Source: Pseudoalteromonas sp. H71
GTDB taxonomy: Bacteria > Pseudomonadota > Gammaproteobacteria > Enterobacterales > Alteromonadaceae
Direction: 5' to 3'
Assembly: GCF_001468485.1 (NCBI RefSeq)
Contig: NZ_LODI01000006.1
Span: 53,039 to 98,039 of the forward strand
Length of the DNA: 45,001 bases
Shown piece after piece: positions 1-9,303 of the stretch. A program made the position numbers and the translations under genes. Numbering within the stretch: position 1 is the first letter of the stretch; each line of letters starts with the position of its first letter. The notes beneath the pieces were generated by a model. It was not told the origin of the DNA, ran no database searches, and worked only from the letters and a program-made list of their open reading frames with translations.

Positions 1-900
1 GCAGAAGATTTATATGCACAAAGCTGTGTAATTGGCGCGGTAAGTATTGAGGCAGCAATGGGCAGCCGCGCACCTTTTGACTCACGTATTCACGAAATTC
101 GTGGACAACGTGGTCAAATAGATACCGCGCAAGTGTTTAGAGATTTACTTGATACTCAATCACAAATTAGCGACTCTCATGTTAACTGTGAAAAAGTACA
201 AGACCCTTATTGCTTGCGCTGCCAACCTCAGGTATTGGGCGCGTGTTTAACACAAATACGTCAAGCAGCAGAAGTATTACTGTGCGAATCAAATGGGGTA
301 ACCGACAACCCACTCGTATTTGCCGATGTGGGCGATATTATTTCTGGCGGAAACTTTCACGCTGAGCCTGTCGCCATGGCGGCCGACAACCTCGCTATTG
401 CAATTGCAGAAATTGGCGCTTTAGCAGAGCGCAGAATAGCCCTGCTTATTGATTCTAACTTATCAAAATTACCACCCTTTTTGGTGGAAAATGGTGGAGT
501 AAACTCTGGCTTTATGATTGCTCAAGTGACAGCAGCTGCATTGGCATCTGAAAATAAGTCGCTTGCACATCCCGCGTCTGTAGATAGCTTACCAACATCT
601 GCCAACCAAGAAGATCACGTTTCAATGGCCACGTTCGCTGCGAGGCGATTACAAGAAATGGCCGATAATACACAAGGTGTTTTGGCTATAGAATGGCTTG
701 CATCGGTACAGGGCTTAGAGTTTAGAAAACCGCTAAACCCGTGTGAAAAAGTCTTAAAGGCAAAAAATTTATTACGCGAACACGTAACCTATTACGATAA
801 AGATCGCTATTTTGCCCCCGATATAGAGCAAACTAACGCGCTATTGAGCGAAGGTAAATTGTGCAACTTTATTGAGCGCAACCCTCTACCATCTTATTAA
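1..900 (+). CDS. hutH: Histidine ammonia-lyase, C-terminal part (5' end outside window)
   Basis: The reading frame is open from the first base and ends at TAA 898-900, so about 299 C-terminal residues are present. HutH deaminates histidine to urocanate, the first step of histidine degradation, in the cytoplasm. Recognisable family segments are [14 protein letters not shown] near the start, [11 protein letters not shown], an NPLVFAD / [10 protein letters not shown] block, and [19 protein letters not shown] near the C-terminus. The MIO-forming Ala-Ser-Gly segment lies upstream and is not visible. The QDPY motif is followed by Cys where most HutH proteins have Ser. The gene is convergent with the next one, with only 9 bases between the stop codons and no clear terminator. 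Identification is firm; completeness of the gene cannot be judged here. Confidence 0.95.
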   Translation, partial: AEDLYAQSCVIGAVSIEAAMGSRAPFDSRIHEIRGQRGQIDTAQVFRDLLDTQSQISDSHVNCEKVQDPYCLRCQPQVLGACLTQIRQAAEVLLCESNGVTDNPLVFADVGDIISGGNFHAEPVAMAADNLAIAIAEIGALAERRIALLIDSNLSKLPPFLVENGGVNSGFMIAQVTAAALASENKSLAHPASVDSLPTSANQEDHVSMATFAARRLQEMADNTQGVLAIEWLASVQGLEFRKPLNPCEKVLKAKNLLREHVTYYDKDRYFAPDIEQTNALLSEGKLCNFIERNPLPSY

Positions 901-909
901 AAACATGCC

Positions 910-1680
910 TTAAATACCGTATTGGTAAGTAAAGCCTAACGCCTCTATAGCTGAGCCAATAACCTTGCGCTCAGCTTTTTCATCACTTGTAAATTTTGGC
1001 ATTTCACCACCATGCTGCTTACACTTTAACGCATAGTAATCGGCTTTTGTTGGGTGGTCAGGGTTGACTACATTGTAAATATTTTGTCCAACTTGCCAAT
1101 GTGCTATTACCGCAAAAATAGCATTTATTACATCTTGCTGGTGCACCATATTAATTACTTGCTGACTTGAAGTATTTAGCTCTTTTCCCGCAACAAACTT
1201 ACCAGGCTCTCTATTTGGGCCAAGTAATCCTGCTAAACGAAGTACCTTACCATTTTGCTCAAGAACCTGCTCTTCAGCCTGATACAACTTTGTTTGCCTT
1301 GGGTTGGCGCAAGCAATATCGCTACTTTCACTGTATACACCGGGTTCTTGGTCATAAACCCCTGTAGATGAACACAATACAAATCCTTTTGCATTTAACT
1401 TTTTAGACAACGTCAAGGCCGCAGTAAGTGTTTCTGGGTAGTTGCTTTCACTGTGCCTACTTCGTGGTGGAATGGCACACACCCAATACGCTCCCTCTAA
1501 ATCAAGCTGATGGGTTAGCTGATTATTTTCTACTATAAACTGGCGTTCAAAATTAAACTCCTGCGTATCGGACCGACGAGTGCCTTGCACCTGCCAACCT
1601 GCCTGCTGTGCATTCGCACATAGCGCATGACCTAACCAGCCAGCACCCAATACCACTAATTTATTCACTTTATTTTGCAT
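910..1680 (-). CDS. NAD(P)-binding SDR/epimerase-like protein (YeeZ type)
   Basis: A protein of about 256 residues with an N-terminal Rossmann fold: LVVLGAGWLGHALC just after the start is a GxGxxG-type dinucleotide site, followed by a TRRSD segment. Later segments (GFVLCSSTGVYDQ, RLAGLLGPNREPGKF, YNVVNPDHPTK) fit the extended SDR / YeeZ-like group of nucleoside-diphosphate-sugar epimerase relatives. The substrate is unknown. The frame is open upstream to 1746, but I chose the ATG at 1680 because GAAGGTG lies about 10 bases upstream and the Rossmann strand then starts eight residues in. It faces hutH tail to tail and is divergent from secA. No operon partner is visible, so context gives no clue to its job. 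Confidence 0.75.
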   Translation of the reverse strand: MQNKVNKLVVLGAGWLGHALCANAQQAGWQVQGTRRSDTQEFNFERQFIVENNQLTHQLDLEGAYWVCAIPPRSRHSESNYPETLTAALTLSKKLNAKGFVLCSSTGVYDQEPGVYSESSDIACANPRQTKLYQAEEQVLEQNGKVLRLAGLLGPNREPGKFVAGKELNTSSQQVINMVHQQDVINAIFAVIAHWQVGQNIYNVVNPDHPTKADYYALKCKQHGGEMPKFTSDEKAERKVIGSAIEALGFTYQYGI

Positions 1681-1921
1681 GTTGACACACACCTTCATGT
1701 TAAACACATCGTTACTCAATGTTATTATCTGAGCATAAATAGCCAAAGTTCACAAATGTAACGCCCCCCTTGTTTTTAATTTTTTAAGCACCATATATTT
1801 ACAGCTTGCTACTAATTTTGTAGCAACCAGTCAGTACCACAGCTTTTTTAGAATGCAGATCAAATTTTTCTATTTTATATACAGATCTTTTGGCTGAGGT
1901 AGTTTGTTGTTTGGCAGAGTC

Positions 1922-1930
1922 TGGTATAGT
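1922..1930 (+). promoter_or_regulatory. secA promoter, extended -10
   Basis: TGG followed by TATAGT (1925-1930) forms an extended -10 element; no good -35 is present (TTTGTT at 1903-1908 is the best). Transcription would begin near 1937, giving a secA leader of about 150 nt. No secM-like leader ORF is seen between here and secA. Confidence 0.5.
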
Positions 1931-1972
1931 AGCGCACGTAATAAACAGTGCTTTTTGAACGGTTTAATACAA

Positions 1973-2028
1973 AATTGCTAATTAATATGTACTAAGTGTT
2001 ACTTAAAAGCACATATTAATTACCAATT
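1973..2028 (+). other. Long inverted repeat in the secA leader
   Basis: The 18-base arms 1973-1990 and 2011-2028 are complementary except for one position. The 20-base loop holds a smaller inverted repeat (TAAGT-gtt-ACTTA, 1993-2005). In RNA this would form one long hairpin ending about 58 nt before the secA start. It has no U tract of terminator type. Confidence 0.7.
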
Positions 2029-2039
2029 GTTAAAAATGG

Positions 2040-2060
2040 GTTAGCCGATACGCGGCTAAC
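2040..2060 (+). other. Second leader hairpin before secA
   Basis: GTTAGCCG (2040-2047) and CGGCTAAC (2053-2060) form a perfect 8-bp stem with a 5-base loop. It ends 26 bases before the secA ATG. It could affect ribosome access or mRNA stability; there is no terminator U run. Confidence 0.65.
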
Positions 2061-2086
2061 AAAGAATTGATTGTAACGGTTTTATC

Positions 2087-4795
2087 ATGATATCTAATTT
2101 ATTTACCAAGATTTTTGGTAGTCGCAATGACCGCACTATTAAAAACTTTAGAAAGACGGTCGCGCTAATCAATGCGCTTGAAACGCAGCTAGAAGCGCTT
2201 TCTGATGAAGACTTACGCGCTAAAACAGCAGAATTCAGAGAACGTTACGATAACGGACAAAGCCTTGACGATATTCTACCTGAAGCATTTGCAGTAGTTC
2301 GTGAAGCATCTAAGCGTGTTAATGGCATGCGCCACTTTGACGTACAGCTACTAGGCGGCATGGTTTTACACGAAGGCCGTATTGCAGAAATGCGCACCGG
2401 TGAAGGTAAAACACTCACAGCAACCCTTCCAGCTTATTTAAACGGCTTAACAGGCAAAGGGGTTCACGTTATTACCGTGAATGATTACCTTGCAAAGCGT
2501 GATGCTGAAACTAACCGTCCGTTATTTGAATTTTTAGGCCTCACTGTGGGCTGTAATGTTCCTGGCATGATGCCACAACAAAAAAAGCAAGCGTATGCTG
2601 CTGACATTACCTACGGTACAAACAACGAGTTTGGTTTTGATTACCTTCGCGACAACATGGCATTTAGTATTGATGAGCGCGTTCAGCGTCCATTATTTTA
2701 CGCCGTCGTCGATGAAGTAGATTCAATCCTAATTGATGAAGCTCGTACGCCGCTTATTATTTCAGGCCCTGCTGAAGACAGTTCAGAACTATACACTGAA
2801 ATAAATACCATCGTTCCTTTACTTGAACTACAAGATAAAGAAGACGAGGAAGGTATAGAAGGCGATGGCGACTACACCATTGATGAAAAATCTAAGCAAG
2901 TTCACTTAACTGAACGTGGCCAAGTTAAAGTAGAAGAATTACTTAGTGAACGTGGTTTAATTGAAGAAGGCGATTCGCTTTATTCTGCCGCCAGCATCAC
3001 GTTATTAAGCCATGTTTACGCTGCCCTTCGCGCACACAAATTATATCAAAAAGATGTTGATTACGTTGTTAAAGAAAACGAAGTTATCATCATTGACGAA
3101 CATACCGGTCGCTCAATGGAAGGTCGTCGTTGGTCTGAAGGTTTACACCAAGCTGTTGAAGCTAAAGAAGGTGTAAAAATTCAAAACGAAAACCAAACAT
3201 TGGCCTCTATTACATTCCAAAACTATTTCCGTTTGTACGAAACATTAGCGGGTATGACTGGTACGGCCGACACTGAAGCATTTGAATTTCAGTCAATATA
3301 CGGCTTAGATACCGTTGTTATGCCAACTAATAAGCCAATGATCCGTGATGATCGCGCTGATTTAGTGTACCTAACGCAAGAAGAAAAATACGAAGCTATT
3401 TTAGTTGATATCAAAGACTGCCAAGAACGCGGACAGCCTGTACTTGTAGGTACTATATCAATCGAAAGCTCTGAGTACTTATCGCAGTTTTTACGCAAAG
3501 AGAAAATTAAGCATAACGTGCTTAATGCTAAATTCCACGCACAAGAAGCCGATATCGTTTCAGATGCTGGCCTACCTGGTACAGTAACTATTGCAACTAA
3601 CATGGCCGGTCGTGGTACCGATATTGTGCTTGGTGGTAACTGGAATAGCGAAGTTGAAAAACTTGATAACCCAACTGATGAAAAAATTGCTGAAATTAAA
3701 GCTGCATGGAAACTTCGTCATGATGCTGTTATTGACGCTGGCGGTTTGCATATTATTGGCACTGAGCGCCATGAATCGCGCCGTATAGATAACCAATTAC
3801 GTGGTCGTTCTGGTCGTCAAGGTGATGCAGGCTCTAGCCGTTTTTACCTATCGATGGACGATGCGCTAATGCGTATATTTGCCGGCGAGCGCATGACTAA
3901 CATGATGCGTAAACTAGGCATGCAACGCGGTGAAGCAATTGAACACCCATGGGTTAACCGCGCAATTGAAAACGCACAGCGTAAAGTAGAAGCACGTAAC
4001 TTTGATGTTCGTAAGCAACTACTTGAGTACGATGACGTAGCAAACGATCAACGTCGTGTTGTTTACTCTCAGCGTAACGAGTTACTTGAAGAAGGTGATA
4101 TTTCAGAAACTATCACTGCAATTCGTGGTGACGTACTGAGCAATACAATAGATCAATACATTGCTCCACAAAGCCTTGCTGAAATGTGGGATGTACCGGG
4201 TCTTGAAGAGCGCTTAAAACAAGATTTCTTAATTGAGCTGCCTATCACTCAATGGTTAGCAGACGACAATAAGCTATACGAAGAAAAGCTTCGTGAGCGT
4301 ATTGAAGAAGCCGTTGATCAAGCTTACAAGCAAAAAGAGCAGCAGGTTGGTGACTCAGTTCTACGTCAATTCGAAAAAGCAATTATGCTGCAAAGTCTTG
4401 ATCAACACTGGAAAGATCACCTTGCGGCGATGGATCACTTACGCCAAGGTATTCACTTACGTGGTTACGCACAAAAGAACCCTAAGCAAGAATACAAGCG
4501 CGAATCGTTTGAACTGTTCTCTGAAATGCTTGAAAACTTAAAAGTTGATGTAGTGAGTATTTTAAGTAAAGTACAAGTGCGCGCTGAAGAAGATGTTGAA
4601 AAAGTAGAAGAGCAACACCGTAAGAGTGAAAATGCACCTCGCGAGTACCAACACGAAGAAGCTGAGCACGTAGGCGGCGAAGCACCTCCAAGTGCTACGG
4701 TTATGGCAAGAACAGAGCCAAAAGTTGGCCGCAACGATCCGTGTCCTTGTGGTTCGGGTCAAAAATTCAAGCAATGTTGTGGTAAATTAAAATAA
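2087..4795 (+). CDS. secA: Preprotein translocase ATPase SecA
   Basis: 902 residues, the usual length for SecA, the motor that pushes unfolded preproteins through SecYEG at the inner membrane. Visible motifs are the Walker A segment MRTGEGKT near residue 105, the DEVD box in [39 protein letters not shown], and [20 protein letters not shown] of the second ATPase domain. The C-terminus carries the zinc-binding SecB/lipid-contact tail NDPCPCGSG...CC. In E. coli secA follows secM, whose translational arrest controls it. Here no secM is present, but the leader has two strong hairpins. mutT follows after a terminator, as in the E. coli secA-mutT order. Identification is certain. Confidence 0.99.
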   Translation: MISNLFTKIFGSRNDRTIKNFRKTVALINALETQLEALSDEDLRAKTAEFRERYDNGQSLDDILPEAFAVVREASKRVNGMRHFDVQLLGGMVLHEGRIAEMRTGEGKTLTATLPAYLNGLTGKGVHVITVNDYLAKRDAETNRPLFEFLGLTVGCNVPGMMPQQKKQAYAADITYGTNNEFGFDYLRDNMAFSIDERVQRPLFYAVVDEVDSILIDEARTPLIISGPAEDSSELYTEINTIVPLLELQDKEDEEGIEGDGDYTIDEKSKQVHLTERGQVKVEELLSERGLIEEGDSLYSAASITLLSHVYAALRAHKLYQKDVDYVVKENEVIIIDEHTGRSMEGRRWSEGLHQAVEAKEGVKIQNENQTLASITFQNYFRLYETLAGMTGTADTEAFEFQSIYGLDTVVMPTNKPMIRDDRADLVYLTQEEKYEAILVDIKDCQERGQPVLVGTISIESSEYLSQFLRKEKIKHNVLNAKFHAQEADIVSDAGLPGTVTIATNMAGRGTDIVLGGNWNSEVEKLDNPTDEKIAEIKAAWKLRHDAVIDAGGLHIIGTERHESRRIDNQLRGRSGRQGDAGSSRFYLSMDDALMRIFAGERMTNMMRKLGMQRGEAIEHPWVNRAIENAQRKVEARNFDVRKQLLEYDDVANDQRRVVYSQRNELLEEGDISETITAIRGDVLSNTIDQYIAPQSLAEMWDVPGLEERLKQDFLIELPITQWLADDNKLYEEKLRERIEEAVDQAYKQKEQQVGDSVLRQFEKAIMLQSLDQHWKDHLAAMDHLRQGIHLRGYAQKNPKQEYKRESFELFSEMLENLKVDVVSILSKVQVRAEEDVEKVEEQHRKSENAPREYQHEEAEHVGGEAPPSATVMARTEPKVGRNDPCPCGSGQKFKQCCGKLK

Positions 4796-4814
4796 CGACG
4801 CATTGTAAGTAATT

Positions 4815-4842
4815 AAAAAGCGGCGCTTGCGTCGCTTTTTTT
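4815..4842 (+). terminator. Rho-independent terminator after secA
   Basis: Stem GCGGCG / CGTCGC (one G-U pair) with a four-base loop, an A run before it and seven T after it. It lies just 13 bases upstream of the mutT start, so mutT expression depends on read-through or on a promoter overlapping this region. Confidence 0.85.
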
Positions 4843-4855
4843 ATGGGATAAAAAC

Positions 4856-5254
4856 ATGACAACAAAAATAATAAATGTAGCCGTTGGTGTAATTAAAAAA
4901 AATAATGCAATATTTATCTGTAAACGTGCAAACGAGCAGCATCAAGGTGGCTTATGGGAGTTTCCTGGTGGTAAAGTTGAAGCAAGTGAAAGTGTATTTG
5001 CAGCGCTAAAACGTGAGTTAATTGAAGAAGTAGGTATTACTATCCACAGCTCTAGCCAACTCATGGTAATTGAACACGATTATGGCGACAAATGCGTGAG
5101 ACTCGATATCCACGTTGTCAGTAACTTTAGCGGTCAAGCACATGGCGCTGAAGGGCAACCTAGTGAATGGGTAAATATTAGTGAGTTAACTAACTATGAC
5201 TTCCCCGCAGCTAATGCTGAAATAATTGAAAAACTGCAATCTCGATACGCCTGA
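4856..5254 (+). CDS. mutT: 8-oxo-dGTP diphosphatase MutT (Nudix hydrolase)
   Basis: 132 residues. MutT hydrolyses 8-oxo-dGTP to the monophosphate and so keeps oxidised guanine out of DNA. The Nudix box is complete: GGKVEASES followed by RELIEEVGI fits G-x5-E-x7-RE-U-x-EE-x-GU. The start NVAVGVIKKNNAIFICKR and the segment GGLWEFPGGKVE are typical of MutT. The position directly after secA matches E. coli and supports the name over a generic Nudix call. GGGA lies ahead of the ATG but the spacing is loose. The next gene starts 14 bases after the stop, so the two are probably co-transcribed. Confidence 0.93.
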   Translation: MTTKIINVAVGVIKKNNAIFICKRANEQHQGGLWEFPGGKVEASESVFAALKRELIEEVGITIHSSSQLMVIEHDYGDKCVRLDIHVVSNFSGQAHGAEGQPSEWVNISELTNYDFPAANAEIIEKLQSRYA

Positions 5255-5268
5255 TTAAGTGAGTTACA

Positions 5269-6336
5269 ATGAATACCACTGTACAAAATACGTTAAGTAA
5301 ACTGCTAAAACTCAACCCTGAATCAACTCAGTTGAGTACCATAAGTAGCGGCCATATCAACAGCACATGGCTACTAACACATTTTGATCAGCGATTTATT
5401 GTGCAAAAACTTAACACCCATGTATTTAAACACCCTGCTCAACTTGTCAGTAACGCACAACTTATTGAGCAACATCTGAATACTAAGCAGCAGCAAAATA
5501 ACTATCCACTCGATATTGTTAAGCACATCAATACATGCAACAACGAATATTTAACCATGCTTAATGAAGAGCCGTATCGTGTACTTAACTTTATTGAGCA
5601 CAGTTACAGTGAAGATGTGGTTAAAAATCCAGCGCAAGCACATCAAGCCGCTTTAGCCTTTGGTACTTTTGCAAGCGCCTTACACGACTTTGATACAGCC
5701 ACACTACATACTGTTATTGATGATTTTCATAATCTGACAATGCGCTTTGAGCAGCTAAATACAGCAATGACGAATAGTAATAAAAGAAGGCTTAACCGCT
5801 GTAAAAACGACATAGAATATTGCTTATCGCAGCAGCACTTAGTGAACGAACTTAAAACCATAACTCAACATTTACCCGTTCGCGTTTGCCACAACGACAC
5901 TAAAATAAATAATATGCTGTACTGCAGTAAAACCCATAAAGCGAAAGCTGTTATTGATTTAGACACCTGCATGCCTGGTTTTTTACTGTATGATTTTGGC
6001 GATATGGTACGTACATTTTGCTCTGCAGAAGCAGAGGATTCGACGAATCTTGATAAGGTTATTATTCGAAAAGAGATTTTTGAGGCGCTCGTTAAGGGTT
6101 ACCTCGCTCCCCTTCAGCCTCTTATGAGTAATACAGAGCAATCAAGCTTGTTGCTTGGTGCTAAAATTATGCCTTTGATGCTTAGCGTGCGTTTTTTAAC
6201 TGATTACTTAAATAACGATGTGTACTTTAAAACCGCTCATGCAGAGCATAATTTAGAGCGGGCTCAAAACCAACTGGCTTTATATAAAAACATTTTAAGT
6301 AATGAAAGCTGGATGTATAAAACCCTCATGCAATAG
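5269..6336 (+). CDS. APH/choline-kinase-fold small-molecule kinase, COG2334/NahK-like
   Basis: 355 residues of the aminoglycoside phosphotransferase/homoserine kinase II fold. Visible parts are an N-lobe with SSGHINSTWLL and a lysine in FIVQKLN, the hinge segment YRVLNFIEHS, the catalytic loop VCHNDTKINNMLY (HND as Brenner motif with the metal-binding Asn downstream), and VIDLDTCMPG, whose Asp-Leu-Asp replaces the DFG. YDFGDMVRT follows. This motif set is closest to the NahK/mucin-desulfatase-like group that phosphorylates N-acetylhexosamines; the true substrate cannot be read from sequence. It follows mutT by 14 bases. I see no reason to treat it as an antibiotic-resistance gene. Family is confident, substrate is not. 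Confidence 0.8.
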   Translation: MNTTVQNTLSKLLKLNPESTQLSTISSGHINSTWLLTHFDQRFIVQKLNTHVFKHPAQLVSNAQLIEQHLNTKQQQNNYPLDIVKHINTCNNEYLTMLNEEPYRVLNFIEHSYSEDVVKNPAQAHQAALAFGTFASALHDFDTATLHTVIDDFHNLTMRFEQLNTAMTNSNKRRLNRCKNDIEYCLSQQHLVNELKTITQHLPVRVCHNDTKINNMLYCSKTHKAKAVIDLDTCMPGFLLYDFGDMVRTFCSAEAEDSTNLDKVIIRKEIFEALVKGYLAPLQPLMSNTEQSSLLLGAKIMPLMLSVRFLTDYLNNDVYFKTAHAEHNLERAQNQLALYKNILSNESWMYKTLMQ

Positions 6337-6354
6337 CAGCAATGTTATTAGTAT

Positions 6355-6388
6355 AAAAAACCAGCAAGCTAAACACTTGCTGGTTTTT
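6355..6388. terminator. Bidirectional terminator between kinase and M13 peptidase genes
   Basis: CCAGCAAG (6361-6368) and CTTGCTGG (6376-6383) form an 8-bp stem flanked by six A and five T, so it can end transcription from both convergent genes. Confidence 0.9.
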
Positions 6389-6414
6389 ACTAAGTTAGCC
6401 AAAAAGAATACCAA

Positions 6415-8490
6415 TTACCAAATTTTTACGCGGTCTTCTGGTTTGATATACATTTTGTCGCCTTCTTTTACATCAAACGCTTCGTAAAACTCTGGCATAT
6501 TAGACAAAATACCAATTACACGGTAATGACTTGGTGAATGCGAGTCGGTCATTAAGCGGTTACGTAATTCTTCATCGCGGTAGTTACGACGCCAAATTTG
6601 CGACCACCCCATAAAGAAGCGTTGATCACCAGTGTAACCATCAATAACTGGTGCTTTATTGTCACCTAATGATAGCTGATATGCTTTATACGCGACAGTT
6701 AACCCACCTAAATCACCGATATTTTCGCCAAGCGTAAGCTCGCCGTTTACATTCGCATCGTCAAACGGCTTGTACTTGTTAAATTGATCAACTAACGCAC
6801 CTGAACGCTCTTCAAACTGCTTAAGGTCGCTTTCAGTCCACCAGTTACGCAAGTTACCATCGCCGTCGTATTTAGAACCTTGGTCGTCAAAACCATGGCC
6901 AAGCTCGTGCCCAATAACTGCACCAATTGCACCGTAATTGACAGCATCATCGGCTTCTAAGTTAAAAAATGGCGGTTGTAAAATAGCAGCTGGAAATACA
7001 ATTTCGTTGTTTACCGGGTTGTAGTACGCATTCACCGTTTGTGGTGTCATGTACCATTCAGAGCGATCAACAGGCTGACCAAGCTTGGCAATCATATCTT
7101 TATATGCCCATTGACTGTAACGAATGTAGTTACCTACCAGTTCGTCTGAATTAATTTCTAGTTCAGAGTAGTCTTTCCACTTATCAGGGTAACCAATTTT
7201 AGGAATAAATTTGTCTAGCTTTTCTTGTGCTGCAATTTTTGTTTCAGGTCCCATCCACTCAAGACCTTCAATTGCAACGCTGTAACCTTTAATTACGTTA
7301 TCAACCAGCTCTTCCATACGCGCTTTAGCTTCAGGCGGAAAGTTGTCTTTAACGTATACTTTACCTAAAATTTCACCTAGCACACTATTAGAGGCATCAA
7401 CGGCTTTTTTCCAAAGTGGCGCTTGCTCTTCTACGCCACGTAAAGTGGTGCTATAAAAGTTAAATTTAAGATCAACTAAATCATCATTTAGCAACTGAGC
7501 ATAGCCACTTACAAAATGAAACTTAAGGTAGTTTTTCCACGTTTCTAAGTCCGTGTTTTGATAAATACTACCCAGCGCTTCAAAATAACTAGGCTGACGC
7601 ACAATAATATCAGCGGTGTTTACACCTGCATTTTTAAAGAACGCAGCTAAATCAAGCTCACCGGCTAATTTATTCGCCTCGGCTACAGTCATTTTATTAT
7701 ACGACTTAGTTGCATCACGGCTTTGTACACGGCTCCACTGCGCATCAGCAATGGCTTTTTCAAAGGCAAGTACATTTACTGCAGCTTGTGCAGCCTCTTT
7801 TACACCCGCTTTAGCCAACACATCAGTCATGTATTGCTCGTAAGAGGCGCGAATTTTAGTAAACTTCTCATCGTCTTTTAAGTAGTAATCGCGATCAGGT
7901 AAGCCAAGACCTGATTGCGATAAGTACAATGCGTATTCGCTTGAATTTTTAGCATCGTTGTTAATAAACCAACCAAACGGTAAAGTGCCACCTTGCTGTT
8001 GAATAGACGCCATAAGGCCAACTAAGTCAGATTTAGACTCAATGCTATCAATACTATCTAGCGACGGTTGCAGCGGTGTGACACCTAGCTCATTACGGGC
8101 ATTTTTATTCATATAACTTTTATAAAATGCGCCAATTTTATACTCGTCGCTGCCTTTTTCAGCCGACTTATTGGCCGCTGCGTTTTCAAGCGCCGTTTTC
8201 ATCGCTTTTTGCGACTCATCGTATAATTGCGAAAAAGACCCATAGTTAGACTTATCACCTGGGATTTCAGTTGTTGCTAACCAAGTTCCATTTACATGAT
8301 AGTAAAAGTCATCCTGCGGACGAACTGAGCTGTCCATATTAGCCAATTCAATACCTAGCTCTAACGGTTTCTCTGCTGGTGCTGTTGCTGCTTGAGTGTC
8401 GGCTACTTGAGTTTCTTGTTGTTTTTCGCCACAACCTACTAAGCCAAGCGCAAGTGCAATACTCGCAGCGGCCATTGTTACTTTATTCAT
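6415..8490 (-). CDS. M13-family zinc metallopeptidase lipoprotein (PepO/neprilysin-like)
   Basis: 691 residues. The N-terminus is a lipoprotein signal ending in the lipobox LVGC, so the enzyme is probably anchored to a periplasmic membrane face. The C-terminal catalytic domain has the zinc motif HELGH (about residue 527) with GHGFDDQG after it, the third ligand motif GENIGDLGG, and the substrate-binding NAYYNP. The C-terminus MYIKPEDRVKIW is typical of M13 proteins. M13 enzymes cut oligopeptides. It has its own terminator and 240 bases of upstream gap, so it is probably monocistronic. I leave the symbol blank because M13 paralogues are common in this group. Confidence 0.93.
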   Translation of the reverse strand: MNKVTMAAASIALALGLVGCGEKQQETQVADTQAATAPAEKPLELGIELANMDSSVRPQDDFYYHVNGTWLATTEIPGDKSNYGSFSQLYDESQKAMKTALENAAANKSAEKGSDEYKIGAFYKSYMNKNARNELGVTPLQPSLDSIDSIESKSDLVGLMASIQQQGGTLPFGWFINNDAKNSSEYALYLSQSGLGLPDRDYYLKDDEKFTKIRASYEQYMTDVLAKAGVKEAAQAAVNVLAFEKAIADAQWSRVQSRDATKSYNKMTVAEANKLAGELDLAAFFKNAGVNTADIIVRQPSYFEALGSIYQNTDLETWKNYLKFHFVSGYAQLLNDDLVDLKFNFYSTTLRGVEEQAPLWKKAVDASNSVLGEILGKVYVKDNFPPEAKARMEELVDNVIKGYSVAIEGLEWMGPETKIAAQEKLDKFIPKIGYPDKWKDYSELEINSDELVGNYIRYSQWAYKDMIAKLGQPVDRSEWYMTPQTVNAYYNPVNNEIVFPAAILQPPFFNLEADDAVNYGAIGAVIGHELGHGFDDQGSKYDGDGNLRNWWTESDLKQFEERSGALVDQFNKYKPFDDANVNGELTLGENIGDLGGLTVAYKAYQLSLGDNKAPVIDGYTGDQRFFMGWSQIWRRNYRDEELRNRLMTDSHSPSHYRVIGILSNMPEFYEAFDVKEGDKMYIKPEDRVKIW

Positions 8491-8732
8491 AATTAATCCA
8501 TTTGTTAGTCAATGTTATAAATTGCTCATACCAACTCCATTAAGCTCTTTAACAAGATAGCAGTCAGCTTTTACTTAATGGAATGGGCATCAACTTACAC
8601 TTATCATTGAGTGCAATAGCGCTATAATAAACCTGATTTTGAGAACATTGAAATAGAATATGTAACAAAGTATTTTGAATGAGATGAGCACTCTAAATTA
8701 CCCTATCAATAGCTTAATAAAGCAGTTGGTAA

Positions 8733-9212
8733 TTAGCTCTTATTTTTACCGTGTAAGGCCAAACGTTGTAACTTCTCTTTTAATGAAGGAGGTGCTGAGT
8801 CGGCAATCGCATTTAAATAATCGGCTGTTTGTTCGCTCATTTTACGCGAGTTGGTGACGGCGGCTGAAGCTGTTTTGTTTGACGTACTTAATCGCTGAGT
8901 GGCCTGAGGATTAGCTGTAATTTTAATTTGCCCCAGTTCAGCCATACCTGCGGCCCTAAAGTGCGATAGCATATCCATTTTTAAATAATTAAGCCTAAGC
9001 GCTATCGGGGCCGATACCGCTTCAATCATCAACGTGCCATCGCGATAATTACTTACGCGACATTTATCTCCTAATTTAGGGCCTAAAAAGTCTTTAAGTA
9101 AAGTTTGCTGAGTATCGAGAGCTTGGCTTTTACCAGCATAAGCCGACAGACGGTTGTTTAGGCCCGCCATAATATCGGTGAGTGGTTTTGGTGCGTATCT
9201 ATCTTTAGCCAT
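8733..9212 (-). CDS. dciA: DciA/DUF721 replicative helicase loader
   Basis: 159 residues from the chosen start. DciA is the DUF721 protein that loads DnaB helicase in bacteria lacking the phage-derived DnaC. The N-terminal half has the family pattern: PLTDIMAGL, a helix with LLKDFLG, then YRDGTLMIEAVSAPIALRLNYLKMDML, the KH-like beta-alpha core. The C-terminus is low complexity (Ser/Thr/Ala-rich) ending in a basic segment, as expected for a flexible tail. The frame is open nine codons further upstream, but I chose ATG 9212, which follows GAG by about seven bases and starts MAKDRYAPKPL. In several gammaproteobacteria this gene sits next to secA; here it is 4 kb away. Confidence 0.85.
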   Translation of the reverse strand: MAKDRYAPKPLTDIMAGLNNRLSAYAGKSQALDTQQTLLKDFLGPKLGDKCRVSNYRDGTLMIEAVSAPIALRLNYLKMDMLSHFRAAGMAELGQIKITANPQATQRLSTSNKTASAAVTNSRKMSEQTADYLNAIADSAPPSLKEKLQRLALHGKNKS

Positions 9213-9303
9213 TAAACATCTCAAATCGTACTTATTCACACACTTAAATTTAGCGGCATTGCAGTAAATATAAGTGTGCCCATAAGTAAGCGTAAATTAG
9301 GTA

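Noticed and set aside
1931..2086. secM-like arrest peptide ahead of secA
   Set aside because: No frame of useful length with a start and export signal occurs between the promoter and secA.
3289..4774. Several antisense and alternate-frame ORFs inside secA
   Set aside because: They lie wholly within secA, follow its codon pattern in shifted phase and have no start signals.
5269..6336. Aminoglycoside resistance gene
   Set aside because: The fold is shared, but the motifs and the secA-mutT context fit a metabolic kinase of the COG2334 type; nothing suggests an acquired resistance gene.
8675..8857. 60-codon frame antisense to the end of dciA
   Set aside because: Overlaps a well-supported conserved gene on the other strand and lacks a ribosome site.
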